The notes under the pieces were generated by a model. That model had not been told where the DNA came from. It ran no database searches and saw only the letters and a list, made by a program, of their open reading frames with translations. From positions 1,736,001 through 1,800,000 of the forward strand of contig NZ_CP041203.1 of the NCBI RefSeq assembly GCF_008033115.1: 64,000 nucleotides of DNA, given 5' to 3'. Made by a program: the position numbers and the translations under genes. Within the stretch, counting starts at the first letter, position 1; each line of letters begins with the position of its first letter. The DNA is from Cellulomonas sp. Y8. GTDB lineage: Bacteria; Actinomycetota; Actinomycetes; Actinomycetales; Cellulomonadaceae. This document shows positions 50,309 to 60,423 of this stretch, in pieces.

Positions 50309-53055
50309 CGACGTCGCACGAGGAGCATGCCGGCCGCCGCCAGGGCGAACGCGAGGGCGGACGCACCCGCGACCGCCGAGCCCGTGACGGTGAGGCCGCC
50401 GGGGTCCCCGACCGTGCCCGCACCGCCGGTCGCCCCGGCGTCGGGCGTGGACGCGGGCGGGCGGACGCCGGCCTCGCCGCCGCCGGCCCCGGTGCCGGGC
50501 GGGGTGGTCGGCCCAGGCTCGGGCTCCGGGCTCGGCTCCGGCTCCGGGCTCGGCTCAGGCTCCGGGCTCGGCTCAGGCTCCGGGCTCGGCTCAGGCTCCG
50601 GGCTCGGCTCAGGCTCCGGTTCGGGGTCGACGATCATCCCCGGCACGACCGCCGTCTCCTCGGCCGTGGCGGGCTCGACCGCCGGCACCCCCTCCGGCGC
50701 CCGCGCGTGCGCCCTGGCGGTCGCCCGCACCTCCCCCGCCTCGCGATCGGCCTCCGTCACGAGGTAGGGCTGCTCGGCCGCGCACGCGGTCGCCTCGCCG
50801 GGCGCGAGGACCGCGCGCTCGCACACCACCGGCCCGACCGGCTCGTCGCCCACCCGCAGGTCCGTGACCGCGACGTCGTGCACCGTGACGGTCCCGGTGC
50901 TCGTCACGTCGAACGCGTACCGCACCCGCACCTCGGAGGGACCGGCCGGCTCCACGCCCTCCTCCACCGTGCCGACCATCGCGAGCGCGATCGCGGCGAC
51001 CGCCGGGCGGGTGGCGGTCGTGACGGTGTGCTCCGCCGCGACCGGGGTGCCGCCGGGGGTCTGCGCGGACGCCCGGGCGGTCGCCTCGACGCCGCCCGCG
51101 ACGAGGTCGTCCTCGGTCACGACGTGCTCGGTGTCGGTGGCGCACGTGGTCGAGGCGCCGGGGTCGAGCTCGGTGGCGGCGCAGGTCGTGGTGCCGACCC
51201 GGTCGTGCTCGACGGCCAGGCCCGAGAGCGGCAGGTCCCCGGTGTTCTCGACGGCGACCGCGTACCGGACCCGGTCGCCCACGCCGGCCGGCTCGCCCTG
51301 GTCCGCCACGACCACCGCGTCCTGGGTCACCGCGAGGCCGACGGTGGCGGCCACCAGCGGGACCTCGAGCGCGCCCCGGGCGGGCACCAGCGGGTCGGAG
51401 TGGTCGGGGACCGCCGCGTCCGCCGTCGCCACGCTCGTGACGCCGCCTGCGACGAGGTCGGGCTCGCCCAGCACGTAGGGCTCGGCGACGCAGGTCGTCG
51501 ACTCCCCCGGCGCCAGCGCGTCGGCCTGGCACGCCACCGGGACGCCCAGCGCCTCCTGGACCCGCAGGTCGTGCACGTCGACGTCGCCCGCGTTCCGGAC
51601 CTCGTAGGTCAGCACCACCGCGTCCCCCGCGGTCACCAGGCCACCCGGGCCGCCGTCGACCACCGCGGTCGCGGACACCTCGAGGGCCGGGCTGCCGGTG
51701 ATCGGGACGAGCACGTCGTCGGCCGCCGACACCGGCCCGTCCGCCCCGACCGCGACCGCGCGCGCTGCGTTGAGCAGCTCCCCGACCCTGGCGTGCTCGG
51801 CCCCGACGACGACCTCGACGCGGCAGGTCACCGACGCGGTCGCGGACCCGGCGGGCCCCAGCTCCGGCACCGCGCAGACGGCACCGGGGCCGACCAGCGG
51901 GTCGTGCACCTGGACGTCGGTGAGGGGCTCGGCGTCGGTGTTCGTGACCACCAGGTCGAACGGGATGACCGAGCCGGTCCGGAACGCGTCCGGGAGGTCG
52001 TCGGTCTGCGCCACCTGGGCGACGAGGTGCAGCGGCGAGAGCGGCTCGACCGTCCGGACCTCGACGTCCCGGACCAGCTGCACGTTCCGCTCCTCCCCGG
52101 TCGAGGCGGCGAAGCCCAGCTTCCAGGTCGCGGGCGCGTCCTCGGCCATCCGGTGCGTCAGCACCGTCCGGTAGGCGGTCCGGGCGCCGGAGAAGTCGAT
52201 CTCCACCGTCACGAGCGGCCGGGTCTCGGGGCTCACGGTGACCCGGACGTTCCGCTGCGCGCCCGGCAGCAGCTGCGCGGGCGTGGCCCAGCCGTACCAG
52301 TCGAGCATCTGCTCGCGCTCGTCGAGCTGCTGCGTCGCCAGCCAGCAGTACCCCGTCCGGCCGTCGCCGGCCCCGCGCAGCGTCACCGAGTTCGGCACCC
52401 GGGACGCGAACGGCGAGGCCGCCGCGCACCCCGCACCGCGACCGTCGGCGTCGCGGGCGAAGTTGCCGTAGACGTCGAACCCGACGCCCAGGTAGGCGCC
52501 CGCGACGCCGGGCACGGACGTCGCCTGGGCGTAGCCGAGGCTGCCCCCGAACGCGCCGAGCGCGCGCAGGTCGTGCGCGCCGTCGACGAGCACCAGGCCG
52601 ATGCCGTCCGCGCCGTCGCCGTAGCGCGTGCGGTACATGAACTGGTCGTACTCGACCACGAGACCCGCCTCGGCCGGCACCACCCGGTCCAGGACCACCC
52701 CTCCGCCCTGGGACACGAGGTCGTCGGTCAGCTGCAGGTAGCCCGGCACCGCCCCGCGCACGGGGCCCGTGCCCGACCCGCCCGGGCACGGCCCGAGGCC
52801 GGACGCGCCGGACGGCGGGGCCAGCCCCACCGGGGCGCCCGTGAGGCACGCGCTGCCGCGCGCGCCCACCCGGGCGTCCGCGACGCTGCGGCCGTCGAAC
52901 GGCTCGAGCAGCAGCAGCGAGCCCTCCGCGGCCGTCGTCGCGGGAGCGGCAGGGGTCGGGGTCGCGCCGACCGCCCCTGCGGCCCCGAGCACCAGCGCCA
53001 CCCCCGCCGCCAGCAGCGTCCGCGGCGTCCTGCGCGCGGTGGTCCTGCGTCTCAC
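50278..53055 (-). CDS. Large surface protein with L-type-lectin-like domain and DUF11-like repeats
   Basis: A 925-residue exported protein from GTG 53055 ([20 protein letters not shown], signal peptide to about 38). Residues 45-330 look like a legume/L-type lectin-like beta-sandwich ([40 protein letters not shown]). Five DUF11/DUF7507-like repeats with the [14 protein letters not shown] disulphide pattern follow (about 350-790), then a (PEPEPS)n stalk encoded by 18-bp DNA repeats. The C-terminal LTVTGS, helix and RRRQPG form a variant sortase signal. Likely a carbohydrate-binding adhesin; ligand unknown. Confidence 0.82.
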   Translation of the reverse strand: MRRRTTARRTPRTLLAAGVALVLGAAGAVGATPTPAAPATTAAEGSLLLLEPFDGRSVADARVGARGSACLTGAPVGLAPPSGASGLGPCPGGSGTGPVRGAVPGYLQLTDDLVSQGGGVVLDRVVPAEAGLVVEYDQFMYRTRYGDGADGIGLVLVDGAHDLRALGAFGGSLGYAQATSVPGVAGAYLGVGFDVYGNFARDADGRGAGCAAASPFASRVPNSVTLRGAGDGRTGYCWLATQQLDEREQMLDWYGWATPAQLLPGAQRNVRVTVSPETRPLVTVEIDFSGARTAYRTVLTHRMAEDAPATWKLGFAASTGEERNVQLVRDVEVRTVEPLSPLHLVAQVAQTDDLPDAFRTGSVIPFDLVVTNTDAEPLTDVQVHDPLVGPGAVCAVPELGPAGSATASVTCRVEVVVGAEHARVGELLNAARAVAVGADGPVSAADDVLVPITGSPALEVSATAVVDGGPGGLVTAGDAVVLTYEVRNAGDVDVHDLRVQEALGVPVACQADALAPGESTTCVAEPYVLGEPDLVAGGVTSVATADAAVPDHSDPLVPARGALEVPLVAATVGLAVTQDAVVVADQGEPAGVGDRVRYAVAVENTGDLPLSGLAVEHDRVGTTTCAATELDPGASTTCATDTEHVVTEDDLVAGGVEATARASAQTPGGTPVAAEHTVTTATRPAVAAIALAMVGTVEEGVEPAGPSEVRVRYAFDVTSTGTVTVHDVAVTDLRVGDEPVGPVVCERAVLAPGEATACAAEQPYLVTEADREAGEVRATARAHARAPEGVPAVEPATAEETAVVPGMIVDPEPEPEPSPEPEPSPEPEPSPEPEPSPEPEPSPEPEPGPTTPPGTGAGGGEAGVRPPASTPDAGATGGAGTVGDPGGLTVTGSAVAGASALAFALAAAGMLLVRRRQPGSTDPST
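50515..50625. repeat. 18-bp tandem repeats encoding the PEPEPS stalk
   Basis: About six copies of GGCTCCGGGCTCGGCTCA (with C/A variants at the last base), in frame in the surface protein gene. Copy number may vary between strains. Confidence 0.85.
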
Positions 53056-53389
53056 GTGTCCTCCTCCGGACGGCACCCGGCGCCGTCGTCTGACACGCCC
53101 ATGCCAGCGCAGGTCGCACGGGGTTCTTGCGGGTCCGTAGGTGGTCCATGGCCACCTTTGCGTAGCAAAGCGGGACGCTGCATCGGGCAATTGAGTGCCC
53201 GCAATCCGGATGTGTGAGTGGTCCGAGCCGCGATGCGGTGCTGCGCCAGGGCCGCCCGGCGCGCGCCGACCGCTGGGCGCTTCGACTGTTTCGTCCGGTT
53301 TCTCCGGGAGTTCACTGACACGTCACAGGCGGCGCCGAGGGTCGAGGGAGGCGGGTGACCGCCCGCCCCGATTCGACGGAGAAGAGATC
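53056..53389. promoter_or_regulatory. Divergent intergenic region before surface protein and alkaline phosphatase
   Basis: A 334-base gap without a gene. GTTCACTGACA followed directly by CGTCACAGGC (53310-53330) resembles two imperfect 11-bp repeats of an actinobacterial PHO box, in the right place for the phosphatase; the match is weak. The short frames crossing this region have no coding character. Confidence 0.3.
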
Positions 53390-55286
53390 ATGACCCGACG
53401 ACCCAGCCGGTGGCTCGCGCTCACCGGGACGAGCACGCTCGTCGCCGCCGTCGCCCTGACCTCGGCCGCACCCGCGGTCGCTGCCGACCCCGCTCCCGGC
53501 CCCAAGAACGTCATCGTCCTCATCGGCGACGGCATGGGCTACAACCACATCGACGCCGCCTCGCTCTACGAGCACGGCACCACCTACGCCCAGGTCGAGG
53601 TCGACCCGCAGGCAGGCACGATCGCGCACCTGCCCGGCACCGCCTCGCAGGTCTTCCAGCAGTTCCCGGTCCAGGTCGGCATGTCGACCCACTCGGCCAA
53701 CGGCCGCGCCGAGTACGACCCCGCGAAGGCGTGGTCCGACTTCGAGTGGATCGCCACGGGCGCGACCGACTCCGCCGCCGCCGGCACGGCGCTCGCCACT
53801 GGCGTCAAGACGAACAACGGCGTGCTCGGCATCGACCCGTCGGGTACGTCCGTCAAGAACGTCGCCGAGCGCGCGGCCGAGCTCGACAAGGCGACCGGCG
53901 TCGTCACCTCGGTGCAGTTCTCGCACGCCACGCCGGCGAGCTTCGGCGCGCACAACGCGAGCCGCAACGACCTGCACGGCATCTCCGACGAGATGATCGC
54001 GGGGCCGCTCGACGTCATCATCGGTGCCGGTCACCCGATGTTCGACGACGACCACGAGCCGCTGTCGTCGGGCCGGTTCGACTACCTGAGCGAGGCCTCC
54101 TGGAACAAGCTGCAGGACGGCCAGACCCCGTTCACGCTCGTCGAGGAGACCGCGGGCTTCGAGGCGCTCGCCGACGGGCCAGGACGTCCCGGAGCAGCTG
54201 TTCGGCCTGGTGCAGGTCGGCTCCACGCTGCAGCAGGCGCGGTCCGGCGACGTCGCCGGCGCGCTGCCGTTCGAGGTCGAGCAGAACGACGTCCCGTCGC
54301 TCGCGACGCTCACCCAGGGCGCCCTCAACGTGCTCGAGCAGGACGAGGACGGCCTGTTCCTCATGGTCGAGGGCGGCGCCATCGACTGGACCGGCCACGC
54401 CAACCAGACCACCCGGAACATCGAGGAGACGGTCGACTTCAACCGCGCCGTCGAGACGGTCGTCGACTGGGTCGAGACCGAGTCGTCCTGGGACGAGACG
54501 ATCGTCGTCGTCACCGCGGACCACGAGACCGGGTACCTGGACGGCTCCGCGTCCGACCCGACCTGGACGCCGATCACCGGCGCGAAGGGCCAGCTGCCCG
54601 ACGAGGGCTGGTACTCCGGCGACCACACCAACCAGCTCGTGCCGCTGTTCGCCAAGGGCGCCGGCGCCGACCGGCTCGCCGCGGCGGCGACCGGCACCGA
54701 CCCGGTGCGCGGCGCGTACCTGGACAACACCGCGCTCGCGAACGCCCTGTTCGCCGCGTGGGGCCGCGAGGACGCCCCCGAGGCCGGCGAGATCCCGCTG
54801 ACGGCGACCGTGCCGCAGGCCGGCGAGGTCGAGGGCTCGCTCACGATGTCGGTGGCGGACTTCGGCGAGGGCGTCGCCCTCGGCGGCGGTGCGAACGTCG
54901 GCGACCGCCTGCGGTTCGGCGGCGCGCTGCCGACCGTGTCGGTGACCGACTCCCGCTCGAACGCCCAGGCGGGCGCGGGCGGCTGGACCGTCTCCGGCCA
55001 GGCGGCCGACCTCTCCACCGGCTCGCAGGTGCTGCGCGCGCAGCACCTCGGCTGGACCCCGGGCGTGCTCACCACGAAGCCCGGCGTCGCGCCCGGTTCG
55101 CCGGTGGCGACGGTGCTCGGCGGCGGCGAGGGCCTCGGCACCCCGGCGACGCTGGCGACGGCGACCTCGGACGGCCGCCTCGGCACCACCGACCTGACGG
55201 CCGAGCTGAACCTCGAGGTCCCGGTCGACACCCGCGCCGGCGAGTACGCCGGGTCGCTCACGGTGTCGCTCTTCCCGGTCGACTGA
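53390..55286 (+). pseudogene. phoA: Secreted alkaline phosphatase with a one-base frameshift
   Basis: From ATG 53390: signal peptide (to about 33), then the alkaline phosphatase core NVIVLIGDGMGYNHIDAA (metal-binding Asp), ATGATDSAAAGTALATGVKT (nucleophile Ser in TDSAA), and the FSHATPASFGAHN block. At the G3 run 54176-54178 the frame shifts one base; the rest (FLMVEGGAIDWTGHANQTTR, VVVTADHETGYLDGSA, DHTNQLVPLFAKGAGA) continues in the next frame to 55286. Total length of about 632 residues is normal. Both halves are fully conserved, so an indel error in a G run is as likely as true loss. Confidence 0.85.
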
Positions 55287-55293
55287 CCGCAGC

Positions 55294-55336
55294 GCGAGGG
55301 CCCGGCGCCGCCCGCAGGGGCACGCCGGGCCCTCGC
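55294..55336. terminator. Terminator after the phosphatase gene
   Basis: Perfect 14-bp stem GCGAGGGCCCGGCG / CGCCGGGCCCTCGC, starting 8 bases after the stop. Confidence 0.8.
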
Positions 55337-55378
55337 CTCGTCCTCCCCCTCCTCCCCCGAGACCCGCTGGAGACCACC

Positions 55379-56473
55379 GTGCCGCGCACCACCGCCCCGC
55401 GACGCCGCCGGGCGTCCGCCGCCCTCGTCCTGCTCGCCGCCCTGGCGCTGCCCGCCGCACCGGTCGCGTCAGCCGCGACCGAGCCCGCGCCCGCCGCCGA
55501 GGCCGCCGCCGCGCGGACGACCTGGGCGCTCGAGCCCGCGACCGCCGAGGGGCCGGACGGCCGGGTGTCGTTCCGGCACGCCGTCGACCCGGGCGCCGAG
55601 GTCGCCGAGCACGTCACGCTGACGAACTTCTCCGAGCACCCCGCGGCGTTCGAGGTCTACGCCGGCGACGGGCTCATCACCGCCGACGGCCAGTTCGACC
55701 TGCCGCCCACCGGCACCGCGGCCGAGGCGGCAGGCTCCTGGATCGCGCTCGGCGACGCCGCCGGCACGATCGCGGAGCCCGGTGCCACCCAGCGCGTCGA
55801 GGTCCCCGCGGGCTCCGCGGTCACGCTGCCGCTCGTCGTCCGGGTCCCCGCGGACGCGACCCCGGGCGACCACCCCGCGGGTGTCGTCGCCGCGCTCGCG
55901 ACCGAGGCGGGCGCGGGCGTCGCGATGGACAGCCGGGTCGGCGCGCGCCTGCACCTGCGGGTCACCGGCGACCTGGCGCCCGCCCTGGCGGTGCGGGACG
56001 TGCGCACCGACTACACGCCGTCGTGGAACCCGTTCGCCCCGGGCACGCTGCGCGTGTCGTACACGGTCGCGAACGCCGGCAACGTCCGCCTCGGCGCGAC
56101 CTCGTCCGCGAGTGCCGCCGGCCCGTTCGGCGTCGCGGGCACGACCGCCGAGGGCGCCGCGCTGCGCGAGGTGCTGCCCGGCGGGGCGGCCGCCGGCAGC
56201 GTCGAGGTCGAGGCGTGGCCGCTGGTCCGGCTCGGCGGGGCCGTCGCGGTGACCCCGGCAGTCGTCGGCGACGACGAGGTGACAGCCGCGCTGGCCGCGG
56301 CGGAGTCGTCCTGGTCGGCCTGGGCGGTGCCGTGGGCGCAGCTCGCGCTGGCCCTGCTGCTGGTCGGCGGGGTGCTCGCCGTCCGGCGGGCGCGCACGCG
56401 GCGCGAGGCGGCGATGCAGCGACGGATCGCCGCGGCGGTCGCCCGGGCGCGGGCGCCGGGGGCGCCCGCCTGA
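55379..56473 (+). CDS. Secreted DUF916-like (WxL-interacting type) membrane protein
   Basis: A 364-residue protein from GTG 55379. Signal peptide to about 33; the ectodomain (about 45-310) has the DUF916 layout of two Ig-like sandwiches (WALEPATAEGPDGRVSFRHA, VAEHVTLTNFSEHPAAFEVY, VPADATPGDHPAGVVAALAT, TLRVSYTVANAGNVRLGATS), then a membrane helix (WAQLALALLLVGGVLAVRRA) and a basic tail. In Firmicutes such proteins bind WxL-domain surface proteins; no WxL protein is visible here, so the partner in this organism is unknown. GTG follows a GCTGGAGACC ribosome-binding site. Confidence 0.8.
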   Translation: MPRTTAPRRRRASAALVLLAALALPAAPVASAATEPAPAAEAAAARTTWALEPATAEGPDGRVSFRHAVDPGAEVAEHVTLTNFSEHPAAFEVYAGDGLITADGQFDLPPTGTAAEAAGSWIALGDAAGTIAEPGATQRVEVPAGSAVTLPLVVRVPADATPGDHPAGVVAALATEAGAGVAMDSRVGARLHLRVTGDLAPALAVRDVRTDYTPSWNPFAPGTLRVSYTVANAGNVRLGATSSASAAGPFGVAGTTAEGAALREVLPGGAAAGSVEVEAWPLVRLGGAVAVTPAVVGDDEVTAALAAAESSWSAWAVPWAQLALALLLVGGVLAVRRARTRREAAMQRRIAAAVARARAPGAPA

Positions 56474-56587
56474 CGGCGGCTGCGCGGGCCCGCCGCGCGC
56501 GGCCCCGGTTCACCCGCCCCGACGAGGCCGGGGAGCGGGCGGGTCGCCGATGGGGAGGGAAAGCCGTTCCCCGACGAGGACCCCGCC

Positions 56588-58423
56588 ATGCCCCGCGCCG
56601 CCCGCCCGCACCCGTCCCGCCCGACCGTCACGTGGTCGCGACCCCTCGTCGCCGCCGTCCGCGCGGCCGCCGCCGCGCTGCTGGTGGTGGTCGTGCTGGC
56701 GCCGTCCCCGGCCACGGCGTCCGCACCGGCGCCGGCGGGTGACCGGCTGACGAGCGGCCAGACCCTCGTCGGCGGTGCGTCGCTGGCGGCGGTCGGCAGC
56801 GCGCACGTCCTCGCCGTCGGCGCCGACGGCGACGTGACCGTGCGGCTCGGCACGGGTCCCGTGCTCTGGCACACCGGGACCACCGGCAGCCCCGGGGCCC
56901 GGCTCGTGCAGCAGCCGTCGGGCGCGCTGGAGGTGCGCTCCGCCTCGGGCACCCTGCTCTGGACCACCGGGGCGGCCTCGCCCGGCGCCCGTTCGATCAT
57001 CAAGCCCGACGGGGTCGTGTACACCGTGGACACCGCGGGCCGGCTGGTGTGGAAGTCGACCACCGACGGCCCCGCGCTCCGGACCACCCCGGCGGACCGC
57101 GTCCCGTCCGGCGGCCTGCTCCTGGCCGGCGAGTCGATCGCGACCGGCGACGTCCGGCTGACGATGGGCGCGGACGGCGACCTCGTCCTGACCCGCGGGG
57201 CGACCGCGGTCTGGCGCGCCGGCACCACCGCGCGCGGCGCGTCCGCCCGTGTGACCCCCGGCGGCGACCTCCGGGTCGTCTCCCCCACCGGCGGCGTGCT
57301 GTGGTCCGCCGGCGCGTCGTCACCGGGCGCGCGGCTGGTGGTCAAGGACCACGCGCGGATCTACCTGATCTCCACCGCGGGCGCGAGCGTCTGGTCCACC
57401 GCGGCGCCGGCCGGGGAGCGGGTGCCCGCCGTCGTGACCCTGCCGCTGCCCGCCGCGCTGCCGGTCGTGGCCCGGCCGGGCTCCGGCCCGGGCGGCGGCG
57501 CGTCGACCGACGCCGGGTCGGGCGAGCGCGTGTACCGCACGGTGCTGTCCGCCGCCCCGCCGTACGCCGACCCCACGTCCGACGTCGCCCGCGCCGCGGC
57601 CGCCGCCCGCACGGAGGGCCGCACCACCGACGCCGCGCTGCTCGACAAGGCCGCCGGCGGCGGCGCCGCGCGCTGGCTCGGTCCCGCCGACGGCACGACC
57701 GCCGTCCGCGCCTACGCCGCCGCGGCGACCGCGGCCGGCCGCACGCCGGTGTTCGTCACCTACGCCATCCCCGACCGCGACTGCGGCTCCTACTCGGCCG
57801 GCGGGTTCGCGACCGCCGCCGAGTACCGCGCCTGGGTGGACGCCGTCGCCGCGGGCCTGCGCGGCTCCCGCCCCGTCGTCGTCGTCGAGCCGGACGCCCT
57901 GCTGCACCTGGAGCGGTGCGGCGACCGGGACCAGCGGCTCGGGCTGCTCCGCGCGTCCGTCGAGGCGTACCGGGCCGCCGGCGCCGAGGTCTACCTGGAC
58001 GCCGCCAGCAGCAACAGCTTCGGCTGGAGCGCGGAGCAGCTCCGCGACATGGCCCTGCGGCTGCGGGCGGCGGGCGTCGACCGGGCCGCCGGGTTCTCCG
58101 TGAACGTGTCCAACTTCCAGCGCAGCGAGCACGAGGTCGCGTACGGCACGTACCTGTCGGCGCTCCTCGGCGGGAAGGCGTTCGTCGTCGACACCTCGCG
58201 CAACGGCGCCGGGCCGCTCGCCGGCCCGGACGGCACGGTGTGGTGCAACCCGGAGGGGCGTGCGCTCGGCGCGGCGCCCGGCGCGACCGGCAGCGGGCCG
58301 CACGTGGCGGACCTGTGGATCAAGACCGTCGGCCGGTCGGACGGCACGTGCAACGGCGGCCCGGTCGCCGGTGCGTACTGGGAGGACTACACGCTGGGGC
58401 TGGCGTCCCGCGCGGAGTGGTGA
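56588..58423 (+). CDS. GH6 cellulase with two N-terminal bulb-lectin-type domains
   Basis: A 611-residue secreted enzyme. Signal peptide to about 46; residues about 50-270 contain two bulb-lectin (B-lectin) repeats (SGQTLVGGASLAAVGSAHVL, VRLGTGPVLWHTGTTGSPGA; SGGLLLAGESIATGDVRLTM, DLVLTRGATAVWRAGTT). A short Gly/Ser linker leads to a GH6 catalytic domain (about 310-611): TPVFVTYAIPDRDCGSYSAG, VVVVEPDALLHLERC (catalytic acid Asp), FSVNVSNFQ, VVDTSRNGAGP, LWIKTVGRSDGTC. It should hydrolyse beta-1,4-glucan by inversion. The usual cellulose-binding CBM2 is absent; the lectin repeats replace it. Confidence 0.9.
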   Translation: MPRAARPHPSRPTVTWSRPLVAAVRAAAAALLVVVVLAPSPATASAPAPAGDRLTSGQTLVGGASLAAVGSAHVLAVGADGDVTVRLGTGPVLWHTGTTGSPGARLVQQPSGALEVRSASGTLLWTTGAASPGARSIIKPDGVVYTVDTAGRLVWKSTTDGPALRTTPADRVPSGGLLLAGESIATGDVRLTMGADGDLVLTRGATAVWRAGTTARGASARVTPGGDLRVVSPTGGVLWSAGASSPGARLVVKDHARIYLISTAGASVWSTAAPAGERVPAVVTLPLPAALPVVARPGSGPGGGASTDAGSGERVYRTVLSAAPPYADPTSDVARAAAAARTEGRTTDAALLDKAAGGGAARWLGPADGTTAVRAYAAAATAAGRTPVFVTYAIPDRDCGSYSAGGFATAAEYRAWVDAVAAGLRGSRPVVVVEPDALLHLERCGDRDQRLGLLRASVEAYRAAGAEVYLDAASSNSFGWSAEQLRDMALRLRAAGVDRAAGFSVNVSNFQRSEHEVAYGTYLSALLGGKAFVVDTSRNGAGPLAGPDGTVWCNPEGRALGAAPGATGSGPHVADLWIKTVGRSDGTCNGGPVAGAYWEDYTLGLASRAEW

Positions 58424-58460
58424 CGGTTCCCGCGCGCGGACATCGGTCGCGCACCGCTGG

Positions 58461-58551
58461 CGGAGGGCGTGGGATTCGAACCCACGAGGACGCCTTTCGA
58501 CGCCCCAACGGTTTTCAAGACCGTCGCTTTCGGCCGCTCAGCCAGCCCTCC
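58461..58551 (-). tRNA. tRNA-Ser (anticodon TGA)
   Basis: The - strand begins GGAGGGCTGGCTGAGCGG and ends with CGCCCTCC plus discriminator G. Long variable arm, T-arm CGTGGG-TTCGAAT-CCCACG, anticodon loop CTTGAAA with anticodon TGA. No CCA is encoded. Confidence 0.95.
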
Positions 58552-58587
58552 CACGAACGCGGCGACCCTACCAGCGGGCCGCGGACG

Positions 58588-58634
58588 GACGAGGGCCCCG
58601 TCGGCGACGTGCGGTCGCCGACGGGGCCCTCGTC
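58588..58634. terminator. Very long hairpin terminator
   Basis: Perfect 21-bp stem (GACGAGGGCCCCGTCGGCGA... and its complement) with loop GTGCG, immediately after the end of the - strand surface-protein gene at 58649. Confidence 0.9.
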
Positions 58635-58648
58635 GCGGGCGCGGTCCG

Positions 58649-60211
58649 CTACCCGGCGCGGCCGGCCTCGAGACGTCGTCGCAGCGCGAGCGCACCGGTG
58701 CCCAGGAGCAGCAGCCCGGCCGCAGCCGCGAGGCCGGTGATCACCCCGGTGCCGGTTGCTGCCAGCGCCCGCGTGCTCGGGTCACCCGTCGTGCCGGCGG
58801 TACCGGCCGCCGCGGTACCGCCCGCGGTACCGGTCCCCGCGGCGAGCGTGACCGGGACCTCGGCCCAGACCCCGCTGGTGCCACCGATGCCGCGGATGTG
58901 GTGCGCGCCGACGGGGGCGTCGGCGGGCACGGTCACGGTCAGGGTCGCGACTCCGGCGGCGTCCGCGACCGCGGTCCCGAGGAACACGGGGTCGGAGTGC
59001 AGGTAGAACGCGACCACCTCGCCTGCCAGGTAGCCGCTCGCGCTGACCGTGATCGCAGCGCCCGGAGCCGTGCGGGCCGCCGAGGCGCGGACGTCGCCGG
59101 TGGGCTGCTCGGTGGCACGGGCCGGCGGCGTCGATGCGGCGACCGTCAGGCTGACCGTGGCGCTGGCGGCCGGGTAGTCGTCGGTCGCCGCGGTCCGCAG
59201 GGTGATCGCGTGCACGCCCGGCGCCTGGCCGGGAACCGTGACCGGGACGACGCCCGAGGACGGGACCGCGGGCGTCGACACCCGGACGCCGTCCACCTCC
59301 ACGAGCAGCTCCGCAGGCAGGTGCCACGGGCTGGTGACACGGACGGTGAACGTCGTCGGGGACCCGACCGCACCGGTCAGCGCGCTGGGCACGCCGAGCT
59401 CGACCTCGCCGCCGCGCGGCAGCACCGTGACGCTGGCGTAGCCCGGCGCGTTCGACGCCGGCCGGTAGGTGGCATCGCCCAGGTAGCCGACGTAGAGCCT
59501 CTGGGTACCCGCGGGCAGGCCGAACACGGTCGAGGCCCGGCCGGCGGACAGCGTGTGGCGGCTGTAGTGGTCGTTCGTGTCGACCGTGCCGATCTCGATC
59601 TCACCCTGCGGCGTGCCGGCCGCGCCGGACACCGTGACGGTCATGCTGATCGGGCCGTCGTCGACCGGGTTGTCCGGCGCGATCGACCACGACAGCGTGG
59701 GCACCAGGCGCGGGTCGGTCTCCGGGTTCGGGGGACCGGGGTCCACGACGACCGGGGCCGAGACCGACACGTACCGCCAGCTCGAGGACGGCTCGTACGT
59801 GGCGTCACCGAGGTAGGCGACGTCGAAGCGGTAGTCGCCCACCTCGAGCGTGCCGAGCGGCATCGAGGCACGACCGTCCTGGTCGAGCTGCAGCGTGGCG
59901 ACCTGCTCCGGCGGACCGACCGGCGAGCCGTCGCCTCCGACCAGCGCGACCGGGGTGCGGGTGATGGCGACCGTCCCCTCCGGGACCGGCGGGTGGTTGT
60001 CCGAGTCGCCCTGCCGGACCTGGACGTCGAGGGTGAACACGGTCGGGTCGCCGTGGTGGTACGCCAACGGCGCCGTCGCGCTCGTGAAGGTGAACTGCCG
60101 CACCTCCGGTTCGTCGGCCACTGCCGGTGTGGCACCGAGCGTCACCAGACCGACGACGGACAGCACCACCCCCCAGAACCTGCCTCGGCGTCCTGCCCCG
60201 TCGCGTCGCAT
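58649..60211 (-). CDS. Secreted Ig-like repeat protein with LAxTG sorting signal
   Basis: A 520-residue exported protein from ATG 60211. Signal peptide to about 32, then four Ig-like (Big_5-type) domains carrying repeated 'YxVGYLGDATYxPSS' segments (e.g. DVAYLGDATYEPSSSW, YVGYLGDATYRPASNAPG). Near the end LAATGTG is followed by a helix (LAAAAGLLLLGTGALALRRR) and RRLEAGRAG, a sortase E-type LAxTG signal. It is a wall-anchored structural or adhesive protein with no catalytic motif. A 21-bp hairpin terminates it. Confidence 0.85.
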   Translation of the reverse strand: MRRDGAGRRGRFWGVVLSVVGLVTLGATPAVADEPEVRQFTFTSATAPLAYHHGDPTVFTLDVQVRQGDSDNHPPVPEGTVAITRTPVALVGGDGSPVGPPEQVATLQLDQDGRASMPLGTLEVGDYRFDVAYLGDATYEPSSSWRYVSVSAPVVVDPGPPNPETDPRLVPTLSWSIAPDNPVDDGPISMTVTVSGAAGTPQGEIEIGTVDTNDHYSRHTLSAGRASTVFGLPAGTQRLYVGYLGDATYRPASNAPGYASVTVLPRGGEVELGVPSALTGAVGSPTTFTVRVTSPWHLPAELLVEVDGVRVSTPAVPSSGVVPVTVPGQAPGVHAITLRTAATDDYPAASATVSLTVAASTPPARATEQPTGDVRASAARTAPGAAITVSASGYLAGEVVAFYLHSDPVFLGTAVADAAGVATLTVTVPADAPVGAHHIRGIGGTSGVWAEVPVTLAAGTGTAGGTAAAGTAGTTGDPSTRALAATGTGVITGLAAAAGLLLLGTGALALRRRLEAGRAG

Positions 60212-60423
60212 CTGCGTGTTCCTTCCCTGGAAGTGCCGTGTGCACTTCCTGGATCGGCAGGGACGCGGCGGGGATGAAGCCGGATGGGCAGATCGGCTGC
60301 CCGAACTGCGACGACGCGCGCCGTGACCAGCCCGGCGGCGCCCTTGCCGGGACGAAGGGCCCGCCCAGCGGGCCGCGGGGCCGGAGCCGCACCCGGTGGA
60401 CCGCGGCGCGGTCGGTCACGGCC

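Noticed and set aside
50515..50625. Regular short repeats that might be a CRISPR array
   Set aside because: The 18-bp units have no spacers and encode PEPEPS in frame.
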